Part shown: positions 8,125 to 16,349 of the stretch, piece after piece | How positions within the stretch are numbered: the first letter of the stretch is position 1 | Layout of the letters: every line of letters starts with the position of its first letter | Source of the DNA: CBDDBU01 sp965226045 | Lineage (GTDB): Bacteria > Pseudomonadota > Alphaproteobacteria > VGEJ01 | Reading direction: 5' to 3' | Length of the DNA: 64,000 nt | NCBI GenBank assembly: GCA_965226045.1 | Contig: CBDDBU010000003.1 | Span: forward strand, 1 to 64,000 | The notes under the pieces: model-generated | The model's input: the letters and a program-made list of their open reading frames with translations, nothing else | Told to the model about the DNA's origin: nothing | Database searches by the model: none | Translations under genes and position numbers: made by a program

Positions 8125-9202
8125 GCTCACCAACCTGACCAAGCGCTTTGGCGACTTGGTCGCCGTTAACGATCTCGACCTCAACATCGAGGATAGGGAG
8201 TTCGTGGCGCTGTTGGGCCCGTCCGGATGCGGCAAGACCACCACCATGAACATGATCGCCGGCATCGAGGCGCCGTCGGGGGGCAGCGTCCGCTTTGACA
8301 CCCGCGATATCACCCATACGCCGATGGGCAAGCGCGGCGTCGGGTTCGTGTTTCAGAACTACGCGATCTTCATCCACATGACCGTGTACAAGAACCTCGC
8401 GTTCGGCCTCGAAGTCGCCGGCACCCCGCGCGCCGAGATCGATCTCCAGGTCGCCGACATGGCCAAACTGATGCGGCTTACGCGCCAGATCAACTGGCCG
8501 GCCGAGCGCCTCAGCGTCAACGAGTTACAGCGCCTGGCGATCGGGCGCTCCGCCATCATCAAGCCGAACATCTTCCTTCTCGACGAGCCGCTCTCAAACC
8601 TCGATGCCGCGTTTCGCGCCGAGATGCGAACCGAGCTCAAGCACCTCCAGCACGAACTCCAGCAGACCATGGTGTACGTGACCCACGACCAGCTCGAGGC
8701 CATGAGCATGGCCGACCGGATCGCCGTCATGCACTTGGGCGTGCTGCAGCAATACGGCAGCCCGCTCGATGTCTATAACCGACCCGCCAATAGCTTCGTC
8801 GCGCGGTTCATCGGCGCGCCGAGCATGAACCTTTTGCACTGTCGCATCGTCGGCGAGAACGGCGCGACCAAGCTCGACTTCGGCGAGGCGGGCAGCCTGA
8901 CGCCAGGCAACGACGATCCGCTCGCCCAGATCTGTCAGCGGGCCCGACAAGACCATGTGGTGTTTGGGTTCCGGCCGGAGGATGTCAAGCTGGAGCCGGA
9001 CGGCGGCGATGGCCTGTCGATGAAGGTCACGTTCGTTGAGCGCATCGGGCCGCGCTCGATCATTCACCTGGAGGCCCCTGGGCACGACGTCAAGGCCGTC
9101 GGCGGCAATCAGTTCCCGGCACGGATCGGTGATACCATGCGGGTTGGTTCCGGTGGGCTCAGTCACCTATTCGATGCCGACACCGGCCGGCGCGTGGAGT
9201 AA
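8111..9202 (+). CDS. ABC importer ATPase with degenerate signature motif
   Basis: This 363-aa ATPase belongs to the MalK/UgpC-like group, with a C-terminal regulatory (TOBE-type) domain after about residue 240. Walker A is GPSGCGKT (residues 36-43), Walker B is IFLLDEP, the D-loop SNLDA and the switch VTHD are present. The ABC signature is unusual: LSVNELQR (134-141) replaces LSGGQ. The start at 8111 gives the usual MxxIELTNLTKRFG N-terminus; an upstream open stretch overlaps the permease. The importer therefore has one ATPase with a non-canonical and one with a canonical signature, which suggests an asymmetric heterodimer. Confidence 0.88.
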   Translation: MSSIELTNLTKRFGDLVAVNDLDLNIEDREFVALLGPSGCGKTTTMNMIAGIEAPSGGSVRFDTRDITHTPMGKRGVGFVFQNYAIFIHMTVYKNLAFGLEVAGTPRAEIDLQVADMAKLMRLTRQINWPAERLSVNELQRLAIGRSAIIKPNIFLLDEPLSNLDAAFRAEMRTELKHLQHELQQTMVYVTHDQLEAMSMADRIAVMHLGVLQQYGSPLDVYNRPANSFVARFIGAPSMNLLHCRIVGENGATKLDFGEAGSLTPGNDDPLAQICQRARQDHVVFGFRPEDVKLEPDGGDGLSMKVTFVERIGPRSIIHLEAPGHDVKAVGGNQFPARIGDTMRVGSGGLSHLFDADTGRRVE

Positions 9203-9205
9203 ACC

Positions 9206-10297
9206 ATGGCACAGCTTGAGCTACACGGCGTAAGCAAGCGCTACGGAAATATCGTCGCGGTCGAGGATATCGAAATCACGGTTCCCGACAACGAGTTCTT
9301 CTGCATCTTCGGGCCGCCGGCATGCGGCAAGACGACCCTGCTGCGATTGTGGCTCGGCCTTGAGACGCCAGATTCGGGCGAGATCATCATCGACGGGCAG
9401 GCAATGACGCACCAGCCGCCAGCCGCCCGCAATCTATCGATGGTATTTCAGAACTTGGCGCTGTTCCCGCATATGACGGCGGGCCAGAACCTGCGCTTTC
9501 CGCTGGTCGAGAGGAAGGTCCCCGAGACCGAAATCGCGCGCCGCGTCGCCCAAGTCGCGGAGACGTTGCACATCACGGGGCTGCTCAACAAGGTTCCCGC
9601 CCTCCTGAGCGGCGGAGAGCGCCAGCGCGTGGCGATCGGCAGGTCGCTCGTTCGCGATCCCGCGGCCTATCTGATGGACGAGCCCATCTCGGCACTGGAT
9701 GCCCGGCTTCGCGAGGAGATGCGGGTCGAGCTCAGTCGCCTGCAGCGCGAACTCAAGCACACCCTCATCTATGTCACCCACGATCAAGAAGAGGCGATGT
9801 CGGTGGCCGACCGCATGTGCATCATGGACAGTGGGCGTGTCGTCCAAGTTGGCACACCCGGCGAGGTCTACAATTTCCCCGAGACGCGTTACGTGGCCGA
9901 GTTCGTCGGCTCACCGCCCATAAACCTGATCGATGGCCGCTACGAGAAAGGGCGCTTCACCGCCACCGACCCGGCCCTCACCGTCGGCGTCCCCGATGCC
10001 AAGAATCAGCCCGATTGCGATGCCGTGATTGGGTTTCGGCCGGAGGATATCCAGGTCGACCGCCAGGCCGGGTCTGGCGCTATTAGCGCCAATGTCTACG
10101 AAATCGAGCCGTTGGGCGCCTATGCCATCGTCGACGTACAAGCCGGTGAGTGCATCATTCGCGCCCAAATTCCCGGGCAGCCGCAATTTGAGCTCGGCGA
10201 GCCAGTGCACGTCACGCCGAATCTCGATCGCTGCCATTTCTTTGAGAGCGCCGGCGGCCGTCGCTTTGGCACCGGCGCGGTCGCCGCCGGCGGCTGA
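9206..10297 (+). CDS. ABC importer ATPase with canonical motifs
   Basis: The second ATPase (363 aa) has Walker A GPPACGKT (residues 36-43), signature LSGGERQR, Walker B AYLMDEP, D-loop SALDA and switch VTHDQEEA, followed by a C-terminal TOBE-type domain. It begins 3 bases after the stop of the first ATPase gene. Two different ATPase genes in one operon match the arrangement of some alphaproteobacterial polyol/glycerol importers, but I cannot name the substrate. Confidence 0.9.
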   Translation: MAQLELHGVSKRYGNIVAVEDIEITVPDNEFFCIFGPPACGKTTLLRLWLGLETPDSGEIIIDGQAMTHQPPAARNLSMVFQNLALFPHMTAGQNLRFPLVERKVPETEIARRVAQVAETLHITGLLNKVPALLSGGERQRVAIGRSLVRDPAAYLMDEPISALDARLREEMRVELSRLQRELKHTLIYVTHDQEEAMSVADRMCIMDSGRVVQVGTPGEVYNFPETRYVAEFVGSPPINLIDGRYEKGRFTATDPALTVGVPDAKNQPDCDAVIGFRPEDIQVDRQAGSGAISANVYEIEPLGAYAIVDVQAGECIIRAQIPGQPQFELGEPVHVTPNLDRCHFFESAGGRRFGTGAVAAGG

Positions 10298-10339
10298 GGA
10301 CGGCGACACCGGGGTCGAGCGCAACCCGAGGTCCCGGTC

Positions 10340-11386
10340 ATGCTCGAAACCACCATCGCCGGAAGCCTGCCGAAGCCTTCGTGGCTGGCGGAGCCGGAGA
10401 AGCTGTGGGCGCCGTGGCGGTTGTCGGGAACAGCCCTCGATGAAGGCAAGCGCGACGCGGTGCTGATCGCGCTCAAGGCGCAGGAAGGGGCCGGCATCGA
10501 CATCGTCTCGGACGGCGAGCAATCGCGCCAGCACTTCGTCCACGGCGTTCTCGAGAAGATCGACGGCATCGATCCCGCCAAGCGTACCATCATCGGTATT
10601 CGCGACGACCGCTACCAGGCCGAGGTGCCGACCATTACAGGCCCTTTACGCCGACGCGGGTCCATCCACGCGGAAGAGGCGGCATACGCCCGAGCCAACA
10701 CCGCGTGCAAGCTCAAGTTCACGATGCCGGGACCGATGACGATCGTAGATACCATCGCCGATGAGCACTACGGCGACCGGGCCGCCACGGCGATGGCCTT
10801 CGCCCGCATCCTCAACCAGGAGGCGCGCGAGTTGGCGGGCTTGGGCGTCGATGTCGTCCAGTTCGATGAACCGGCGTTCAACGTCTATCTCGACCAGGTC
10901 AAAGACTGGGGCATCGAGGCGCTGCACGCCGCCATCGAGGGCGTCTCCTGCAAGACCGCTGTCCACATCTGTTATGGCTACGGCATCGACGCCAACCGCG
11001 CCTGGAAGGAAACGCTTGGCGATCAATGGCGCCAGTACGAGGAAATATTCCCGGCCCTCAACGCCAGCCGCATCGACCAGGTCTCGCTGGAGTGCGCGAA
11101 CAGTCGCGTCCCCCTTGAGCTGATTGGGCTGCTGCCCGACAAGGACGTACTGGTGGGCGCCATCGACGTGGCCAGCGATGCGATTGAGACGCCAGATCAA
11201 GTAGCGGCGACTGTCCGCGCCGCGATGGCGCATGTCGCCCCGGAGCACCTGTTCCCCTGCACCAACTGCGGCATGGTTCCGTTGCGTCGAGACGTGGCCC
11301 TGGGCAAGCTCGCCGCGCTCGGGGCCGGCGCCGACCGGCGGGTCCAGCCGATCGTCCGCGAGGAGCTTGGCGCCAGCCCCGCATGA
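10340..11386 (+). CDS. Cobalamin-independent methionine-synthase-like (MetE C-terminal family) methyltransferase
   Basis: This 348-aa protein matches the zinc-dependent C-terminal barrel of MetE and lacks the N-terminal half of full MetE (about 750 aa). The expected zinc ligands are visible: H209 and C211 in AVHICYGYG, E251 in SLECAN and C310 in CTNCGM. It opens with the typical LETTIAGSLPKPSWL. Enzymes of this short type move a methyl group between a thiol and a donor; the donor need not be methyl-folate. It follows the ABC importer by 42 bases, and its stop overlaps the ArsR reading frame, so it probably acts on the imported compound or in a linked pathway. The exact reaction is unknown. 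Confidence 0.82.
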   Translation: MLETTIAGSLPKPSWLAEPEKLWAPWRLSGTALDEGKRDAVLIALKAQEGAGIDIVSDGEQSRQHFVHGVLEKIDGIDPAKRTIIGIRDDRYQAEVPTITGPLRRRGSIHAEEAAYARANTACKLKFTMPGPMTIVDTIADEHYGDRAATAMAFARILNQEARELAGLGVDVVQFDEPAFNVYLDQVKDWGIEALHAAIEGVSCKTAVHICYGYGIDANRAWKETLGDQWRQYEEIFPALNASRIDQVSLECANSRVPLELIGLLPDKDVLVGAIDVASDAIETPDQVAATVRAAMAHVAPEHLFPCTNCGMVPLRRDVALGKLAALGAGADRRVQPIVREELGASPA

Positions 11387-11698
11387 TGGCCATGACGGCC
11401 GCACTCGACCATGACCAGCGGGCCGAACTGGCCGAGACCTTTCACCTGCTCGGGGACGCCAATCGCCTGGCGCTCGTCCTTGCCTGCCTGGATCAGCCGG
11501 TTCAACCGGCGCTTGGATGCAGCCGTGTGGAATGTCGGCGACATGGCGCGGCAGCTCGCCCTTTCGTCCTCACTGGTTAGCCACCATCTACGGCTGCTCA
11601 GGGCCGCCCGCGTGCTCAAGCGCGAGCGCCGGGGCAAGCAGGCGTACTACAACCTCGACGACGCCCATGTTCGCGAGATGCTGACCAACATGATCTAG
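11383..11698 (+). pseudogene. ArsR-family regulator, frameshifted
   Basis: The start (ATGATG at 11383) overlaps the stop of the methyltransferase gene. The first frame encodes LAETFHLLGDANRLALVLACLDQP, the ArsR N-terminus. The second frame, entered between about 11495 and 11535, encodes VGDMARQLALSSSLVSHHLRLLRAARVLKRERRGKQAYYNLDD, the winged-helix DNA-binding part, ending at 11698. The join contains roughly 12-14 extra residues compared with the family, so this looks like a small insertion as well as a shift. It would have regulated the importer/methyltransferase operon. IS1182 copy 3 inserts 40 bases downstream. Confidence 0.75.
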
Positions 11699-11812
11699 GT
11701 GCCCCCACCTGGCCGAGGATCGCCGGGACTCGAGCGCCTAGCAGCCTGTCGGACTGAGGTCCGCGAGAATGGGTGTGGACGGATCGCGATGTGGAGAGGT
11801 CATGGGATCGAG

Positions 11813-12091
11813 CGCCTTTCGTGAGGACACGGAGTGCGGTCGCTTGGCCGCGCGTACCGCAGGGTGAGCCTCAAGCGCCAGCATCCGATGCAGCGAATCA
11901 TCGGCGAGCTGTTATCGCCGACAAGCAGGCGCGATCCATCAAGTACCAGATGAGTGGCGCCTCTCGTGAGGGCACGAAGTACGTTCGCTTGCTCGCGCGT
12001 GCCGCAAGGCGAGCATACTCTTATTCCTTTTCGCGAGGTACGGAGTCCGGCCGCCTGCTCAAGCGTATTGCAAGGTGAACATTCTCTTTAT
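11813..12091 (-). repeat. IS1182 tail repeats of copy 3, interrupted by unrelated segment
   Basis: Units 1 (12025-12091) and 2 (11958-12024) match the other copies. Unit 3 (11813-11868) lacks its first 11-12 bases, which are replaced by about 89 bp (11869-11957) with no similarity to the other copies or to anything else I recognise in the window. The replacement begins exactly at the unit 2/unit 3 boundary. Confidence 0.75.
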
Positions 12092-13429
12092 GTTCCAGGC
12101 CACCGGGTCACCAGGTTCCATTCGCCCGTGACCTTGTCCAGGAACCTCCCACACGCGTAGCGAGAACTGGCGGAAGCCCATGGCCGATTTGATGATGCCG
12201 AACACCGGTTCCGGCGTTTGCTTGCGCAGGGCGTAGAGTTGCCGGCCCTCGGGCGTCGCCAGTCGATGTGTCATCGCTTCCAGCGGCGTCGGGTTCTCCG
12301 GGGGCGGCGGCGCGCCGGCGAAGCGGTCCTTCCAGGAGAGATGATGGCGTTCCCGGCCGGGCGTGATCAACGGCGCGATCTCGGCCTCGGCGCAGGCGTT
12401 CACGTTGGCCTCGCTGAAGTAGCCGCTGTCCGCCAGCAGGGTCTCGGGCGCGCCCAGCGCCTCGGGAAGGCGGGCGAGCGCTTCCAGCGCCGGCTCGATT
12501 TGCCGCTTGTCGTTGGGGGCCTGGACCACGTCGTTGGTGACCACCAGCAGGCTGTCGGCCGCCACCAGGGCTTGGGCGTTGTAGGCCTGTTCGAAGCCGC
12601 CGCCGGCCACCGGCATGATGCGCGAGTCCGCGTCGGTCAGATTGACCTGGTCCTTCGGCCCGGGCCCGGCCACCGGCGGCTCGGGTGGACGGCCGCCCGG
12701 CTTGCGGCCCGTCTTCTCGGCCTTCTCCGCGCGCGCCTCGAGCTTCGCCTCGTACTCGGCCCGTTCCCGCTCAAGGCGTTCGCGCGCCCGCGCCTCGATC
12801 ACCGCCTTAGCCTCGGCGATGCGGGCCAGACGATCCTCGCGCCGGGCCAGTTCCTCGGGCACCGACATCCCGTCGGGCACATCCGCCCCATCGGCCGCCT
12901 CCGCCAACGCCATCAACTCCGCCACCTCGGCCTTCAACCGGGCTTCGAGCTCGCAGGCGTGTTTCCACGACAGCGCGCTGTGCCGGCTCGCGTTGGCGTG
13001 CACCTTGGTGCCGTCCAGCGCCACCGTGCCGAGCTTCAGCACCCCGGCTTCCCGGGCCAGCAGCAGCACCTCGACGAACAGCCCTTCGATCCGGTCGAGA
13101 AAACGCCGCCGGAACGCGGCGATGGTATCGTGGTCGGGATGATCGTTGGCCGCGATGAAGCGGAAAGCGACAGAATCATAGGTCGCGCGCTCCAACTTGC
13201 GGCTCGAAAACACCCCCGTGGCGTAGCCGTAGACCAGAAGCCCCAGCAGCATGCTCGGGTGATAGGACGCCGAGCCCGAGCCGCGATAGGCCTTCACGAA
13301 CGCCGAGAGGTCCAACTGCTCGATCACCTCGACCACGAAGCGCGCCAGATGCCGCTCGGGAAGCCATTCCTCCACCGACGGCGGCAGCAGAAACCCCGTC
13401 TCCCGGTCGACCGGTCGGAAATTGCTCAT
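12059..13429 (-). CDS. IS1182-type transposase, copy 3, with altered C-terminal segment
   Basis: This copy (456 aa) matches copy 2 up to FRQFSLR and again in the last residues AWNIKRMFTLQYA. Between them two insertions (10 bases near 12145, 2 bases near 12101) put a stretch of about 20 codons out of frame, giving VWEVPGQGHGRMEPGDPV instead of the normal sequence; the net 12 bases restore the frame and the normal stop. The start at 13429 follows GGAGG as in copy 2. Whether the enzyme still works is open, because the changed segment lies close to the C-terminal helix of the DDE domain. Confidence 0.88.
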   Translation of the reverse strand: MSNFRPVDRETGFLLPPSVEEWLPERHLARFVVEVIEQLDLSAFVKAYRGSGSASYHPSMLLGLLVYGYATGVFSSRKLERATYDSVAFRFIAANDHPDHDTIAAFRRRFLDRIEGLFVEVLLLAREAGVLKLGTVALDGTKVHANASRHSALSWKHACELEARLKAEVAELMALAEAADGADVPDGMSVPEELARREDRLARIAEAKAVIEARARERLERERAEYEAKLEARAEKAEKTGRKPGGRPPEPPVAGPGPKDQVNLTDADSRIMPVAGGGFEQAYNAQALVAADSLLVVTNDVVQAPNDKRQIEPALEALARLPEALGAPETLLADSGYFSEANVNACAEAEIAPLITPGRERHHLSWKDRFAGAPPPPENPTPLEAMTHRLATPEGRQLYALRKQTPEPVFGIIKSAMGFRQFSLRVWEVPGQGHGRMEPGDPVAWNIKRMFTLQYA

Positions 13430-13523
13430 GACGGCCTCCATCACGCGCGGGCAAATCAACTGATACCATCGAATCCTATTTCGACTCCCGGCTCAAGTCC
13501 GACAGGCTGCTAGGGCGCAGCCA

Positions 13524-13967
13524 CTAGGGCCGAGGCGCCAGCGGAACGTCGGGTACCCAGATGTAGCCGTCGAGATCCAGGATGTAGGCCTCGCGTAGGC
13601 CGTGCGGCTTGTCGGCGGTGGCGGCCATGATCGTCATGCCGAGGGCGCGGGCGGTGGTTTCGGCGGCGTCGGGATCGCGCCCGTGCAACCGGAGTTCGGC
13701 GCCCAATCCGCGGACGCCGGCGCCGACGAGCCGCTGGTACAGGGGGTGTTGGTCGTAGGTGTGATCGGCATGCAGATTCCACTCGGCCGCGCCGCGACGG
13801 AAAACCGCGAAGTCGACGTCGGCGTAGACTTGCTCGGCGTCCAGGACCTCACGGTGGAAGGGAAGCGCCGCCCCGACATCTCGCACCAAAAGGTTGAGCG
13901 TCAGCCCCCGCAGGCCGCGCCCGTACTCATCAGCCGGCATCCACGGCGTCTTGTCGCTCATGTGCAT
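13524..13967 (-). CDS. VOC-fold (glyoxalase/dioxygenase superfamily) protein
   Basis: This 147-aa protein has the paired beta-alpha-beta-beta-beta layout of the vicinal-oxygen-chelate fold: LTLNLLVRDVGAALPFHREVL in the first half and a DLDGYIWVPDV strand at the end, where the last metal ligand or its equivalent usually lies. It is the last gene of a minus-strand group with the nitrile hydratase genes, 43 bases after the alpha-subunit stop. Substrate and reaction cannot be inferred. IS1182 copy 3 begins 14 bases after its stop. Starts at 13967 and 13961 are both possible. Confidence 0.75.
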   Translation of the reverse strand: MHMSDKTPWMPADEYGRGLRGLTLNLLVRDVGAALPFHREVLDAEQVYADVDFAVFRRGAAEWNLHADHTYDQHPLYQRLVGAGVRGLGAELRLHGRDPDAAETTARALGMTIMAATADKPHGLREAYILDLDGYIWVPDVPLAPRP

Positions 13968-14010
13968 GTCGTTACCCCCGATGCGTCGGCGTCAGACGCT
14001 TGCTTGCACC

Positions 14011-14652
14011 TTAGGCCGGAGCATGAGCGGGTCGCGCCAGCGCCACGCCGATCATGGAATCCCGGGTTACCAGGTCGGCGAGTTTAGCCTCGCTCATGCC
14101 GTCGGTACCCTCGGGCCGCAGCGGGACGACCAGATAGCGCAGATCGGCGGTACTGTCGTGGACCCGCACCTCGACCTTGTCGAGGATATCGGTGCCAAAC
14201 TCGGCCAGCACCGAACGCGGCTCGCGCACCGAGCGCGCGCGATAGGCGCGCGATTTGTACCAATCGGGCGGCAAACCGAGCAGCATCCGCGGGTAACACG
14301 AGCACAGCGTGCAGACGATCAGGTTGTGCACCTCGGGCGTGTTCTCGACCACCTTGAGCTTGGTGGGGGCCATCTCGATCCCCAGCTCCTCGACCGCCGC
14401 CGTACCGTCGGCCATCAGGCGCTTCTTGAAGGCGGGATCGGACCACGCGCGCGCCACGACGCGGGCGCCGAGGTGGGGTCCGCGCTGGTCCATCGCCTCG
14501 ATGGCGCGGCGCTCCTCTTCGGCCGTGATGACGCCCTTTTCGATCAGGAGTTCGCGGACCGCGGCGCCCAACAGCTCGTAGTGGCCGGCCGACGCCTCGC
14601 CGTACTCGATGGGTGCGTGATCGTGATCGTGCCCGTGGTGCTGATCGCTCAT
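14011..14652 (-). CDS. nthA: Nitrile hydratase alpha subunit, cobalt type
   Basis: The 213-aa protein contains the metal-binding claw VCTLCSC (C114, C117, C119) of nitrile hydratases; Thr after the first Cys marks the cobalt rather than the iron type. The flanking CYPRMLLGLPPDWYKSRAYRAR and VREPRSVL segments are characteristic. The enzyme hydrates nitriles to amides in the cytoplasm. A histidine-rich N-terminus (HHGHDHDH) could help hold metal. Its ATG overlaps the stop of the gene upstream (ATGA). Thiocyanate hydrolase gamma subunits share this fold and motif, so a thiocyanate-type substrate is not excluded. Confidence 0.87.
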   Translation of the reverse strand: MSDQHHGHDHDHAPIEYGEASAGHYELLGAAVRELLIEKGVITAEEERRAIEAMDQRGPHLGARVVARAWSDPAFKKRLMADGTAAVEELGIEMAPTKLKVVENTPEVHNLIVCTLCSCYPRMLLGLPPDWYKSRAYRARSVREPRSVLAEFGTDILDKVEVRVHDSTADLRYLVVPLRPEGTDGMSEAKLADLVTRDSMIGVALARPAHAPA

Positions 14653-14966
14653 GTGGCGCCCTTCTCTGGATCGAGCCGATGTTGGTCCGGATCGAGCCAG
14701 TGCTGATAGATCTCGACCTCGAGTGAATCGGCGGCGGATCCACGATAATCCGGCCACACCGAGGCTTGCGGGAAATGCACACGGTAGAGTGGCTGCCGGG
14801 GCCGTCCGTCGCCGCCGTAGGCAAGGGTCTCGGGGTTGCCAAAATCCCCGACGTGTTGACACACGACACCGAGCTTGCCGCGAATGTAGGCGGGCGTGCG
14901 GAGGTGGCCGGGCGGCCACGCCTCGCGCACGCGTACGCGATCGCCAACCGCGAAGCGTGGGCTCAC
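14649..14966 (-). CDS. Nitrile hydratase beta subunit, C-terminal (SH3-like) domain as a separate protein
   Basis: This 105-aa protein corresponds to the C-terminal half of ordinary nitrile hydratase beta subunits: FAVGDRVRVRE, TPAYIRGKLGVV, a central ETLAYGGDG-like loop and LYRVHFPQASVWPDY. The GTG start at 14966 overlaps the stop of the N-terminal-domain gene (GTGA), and its stop overlaps the alpha-subunit ATG. The tight overlaps on both sides argue for stoichiometric production of three separate chains. The same split is known for thiocyanate hydrolase (scnA/scnB) and the toyocamycin nitrile hydratase. Confidence 0.82.
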   Translation of the reverse strand: MSPRFAVGDRVRVREAWPPGHLRTPAYIRGKLGVVCQHVGDFGNPETLAYGGDGRPRQPLYRVHFPQASVWPDYRGSAADSLEVEIYQHWLDPDQHRLDPEKGAT

Positions 14967-15286
14967 GGCCTCGCCTCGTCGCGCGCACGCAGGTCGGCGA
15001 CGCGGGCGTCGATCTTGTCCTGGTCGAGCACGCCCTTCTCGACCAGATTGGCCGTTATTGATGCGATCCAGCGCTCGTAGTAACTCATGCGCTCGTAGGC
15101 ATCGGCGGGCAGCGATTCGATGCCGCGGCGCAACTCGTCGACACTGATGATGCGACGTTTCTTGTCGGAGAGCAGCACGAGCAGCGCGTCCACGCGCTTC
15201 TCCCACAAGGCGTAGTAGTGCTCGGCCTGATCCACTGGACCCGCCGGCTCGCCACCCATGTCATGGTGGCCGTGGTCCCTCATCAT
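14963..15286 (-). CDS. Nitrile hydratase beta subunit, N-terminal domain as a separate protein
   Basis: This 107-aa chain resembles the N-terminal half of nitrile hydratase beta: HDMGGEPAGPV near the start, then ALWEKRVDALLVLL, DELRRGIESLP and the typical MSYYERW followed by LVEKGVL. I took ATG at 15286; ATG at 15283 and TTG at 15304 are also open. It is the first gene of the beta-N, beta-C, alpha order, which is also the gene order of thiocyanate hydrolase (scnB-scnA-scnC). It faces away from the BtuF-like gene at 15368, with about 80 bases between them. Confidence 0.8.
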   Translation of the reverse strand: MMRDHGHHDMGGEPAGPVDQAEHYYALWEKRVDALLVLLSDKKRRIISVDELRRGIESLPADAYERMSYYERWIASITANLVEKGVLDQDKIDARVADLRARDEARP

Positions 15287-15367
15287 GCGGGCATTGTCGG
15301 CCAAGGCGCGAGCCGAGGCAACGTCGGCCTTTCTTGGGCTGAGGGGGTGCGCGTGCGATAGTGGCGC

Positions 15368-16312
15368 ATGGCCGTAGAGCGCGTCGTTTCACTGATCGCG
15401 AGTGCCACCGAGATCGTGTGCGCGCTGGGCTGCGGCGAGCGATTGGTGGGCTGTTCCCATGAGTGCGACTACCCGCCCGAGCGGGTCGACGGGCTGCCGG
15501 TTTGCACCGCGCCGAAGTTCGATACCGAGGGCACGAGCGACCAGATCGACCAGCGCGTGAAGGCGATTCTGCAGGAAGCGCTGTCGGTCTATCGGGTCGA
15601 CGAGGCGCTTTTGCGCTCCCTCCAGCCCGACGTCATCGTCACCCAAACTCAGTGCGAGGTGTGCGCCGTTAGCCCGCGCGATGTGGTGGAATGCCTCTCG
15701 ACCTGGACCCATGAGGTCGGCCGCCCGGCGCCACGAATGGTGGCGCTCGAGCCCAACCTGCTGGAGGACGTGTGGGCCGATGTGCACCGCGTCGCCGAGG
15801 CCCTCGACGTGGCGACCGCCGGCGAGACACTGGTCCAGGCGGCGCGCGATCGTATGGCCGCCATCGCGGTGCGAGCGTCGGCGCTGAGCCCGAAACCCAG
15901 GGTTGCCTGCATCGAATGGATCGAGCCGCTGATGGCGGCCGGCAACTGGATGCCGCAACTGGTCGAGATGGCGGGCGGTATCAGTCTGTTCGGGGTGGCG
16001 GGGACGCATTCGCCGTGGATGAGCTGGGAGGCTTTGCGCGACGCCGACCCCGACCTGATTGTCGTCCTGCCGTGCGGCTATGACATCGCCGAGAGCCAGC
16101 GCAACATGGCCGCGCTCAGCCGCCACTCGGACTGGCCCACGCTCCGCGCCGTGCGCGCCTCGCGGGTGTTCATCGCCGACGGCTCAGCCTACTTCAATCG
16201 GCCTGGGCCCCGACTGGTCGACTCGCTGGAGATGCTGGCCGATATTCTGCACCCCGACACCTTCGACCATGGCCACGAGGGCGTCGGCTGGGTAGGTTGG
16301 CCGGCCGACTAG
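15368..16312 (+). CDS. BtuF-like (cobalamin-binding-protein family) protein without signal peptide
   Basis: The 314-aa protein has the two-lobed fold of type III periplasmic binding proteins: RVVSLIASATEIVCALG at the start, VGCSHECDYP, LRSLQPDVIVTQTQCEVCAVS, then a second lobe ending in FIADGSAYFNRPGPRLVDSLEMLADIL. It starts with no export signal, as is usual for this subfamily, so it is probably cytosolic, which makes a direct role in import doubtful. A CEVC motif might bind metal or heme-like ligands. It stands next to a cobalt-type nitrile hydratase, so a cobalt or cobalamin link is conceivable but unproven. No BtuCD partners are nearby. Confidence 0.72.
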   Translation: MAVERVVSLIASATEIVCALGCGERLVGCSHECDYPPERVDGLPVCTAPKFDTEGTSDQIDQRVKAILQEALSVYRVDEALLRSLQPDVIVTQTQCEVCAVSPRDVVECLSTWTHEVGRPAPRMVALEPNLLEDVWADVHRVAEALDVATAGETLVQAARDRMAAIAVRASALSPKPRVACIEWIEPLMAAGNWMPQLVEMAGGISLFGVAGTHSPWMSWEALRDADPDLIVVLPCGYDIAESQRNMAALSRHSDWPTLRAVRASRVFIADGSAYFNRPGPRLVDSLEMLADILHPDTFDHGHEGVGWVGWPAD

Positions 16313-16349
16313 CACCTGGGGTTGGCGCCTGGGGTTGGCAGAGGCGTCA

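Larger units (their letters stand above)
11742..13509 (-). mobile_element. IS1182-type element, copy 3 (1768 bp, with tail insertion)
   Basis: The same inverted repeats (CAGCCTGTCGGACT at 11742, complement ending 13509) and CTAG flanks (11738-11741, 13510-13513) as copies 1 and 2. It is 90 bp longer than copy 2: 12 bp come from two small insertions in the transposase 3' end, and about 78 bp net from an unrelated segment at 11869-11957 that replaces the start of tail repeat 3. Confidence 0.93.

Noticed and set aside
84..13509. Composite transposon made of the three IS1182 copies
   Set aside because: Each copy has its own CTAG flanks, so each is explained by separate insertion; there is no sign that the outer pair moved together with the importer genes.
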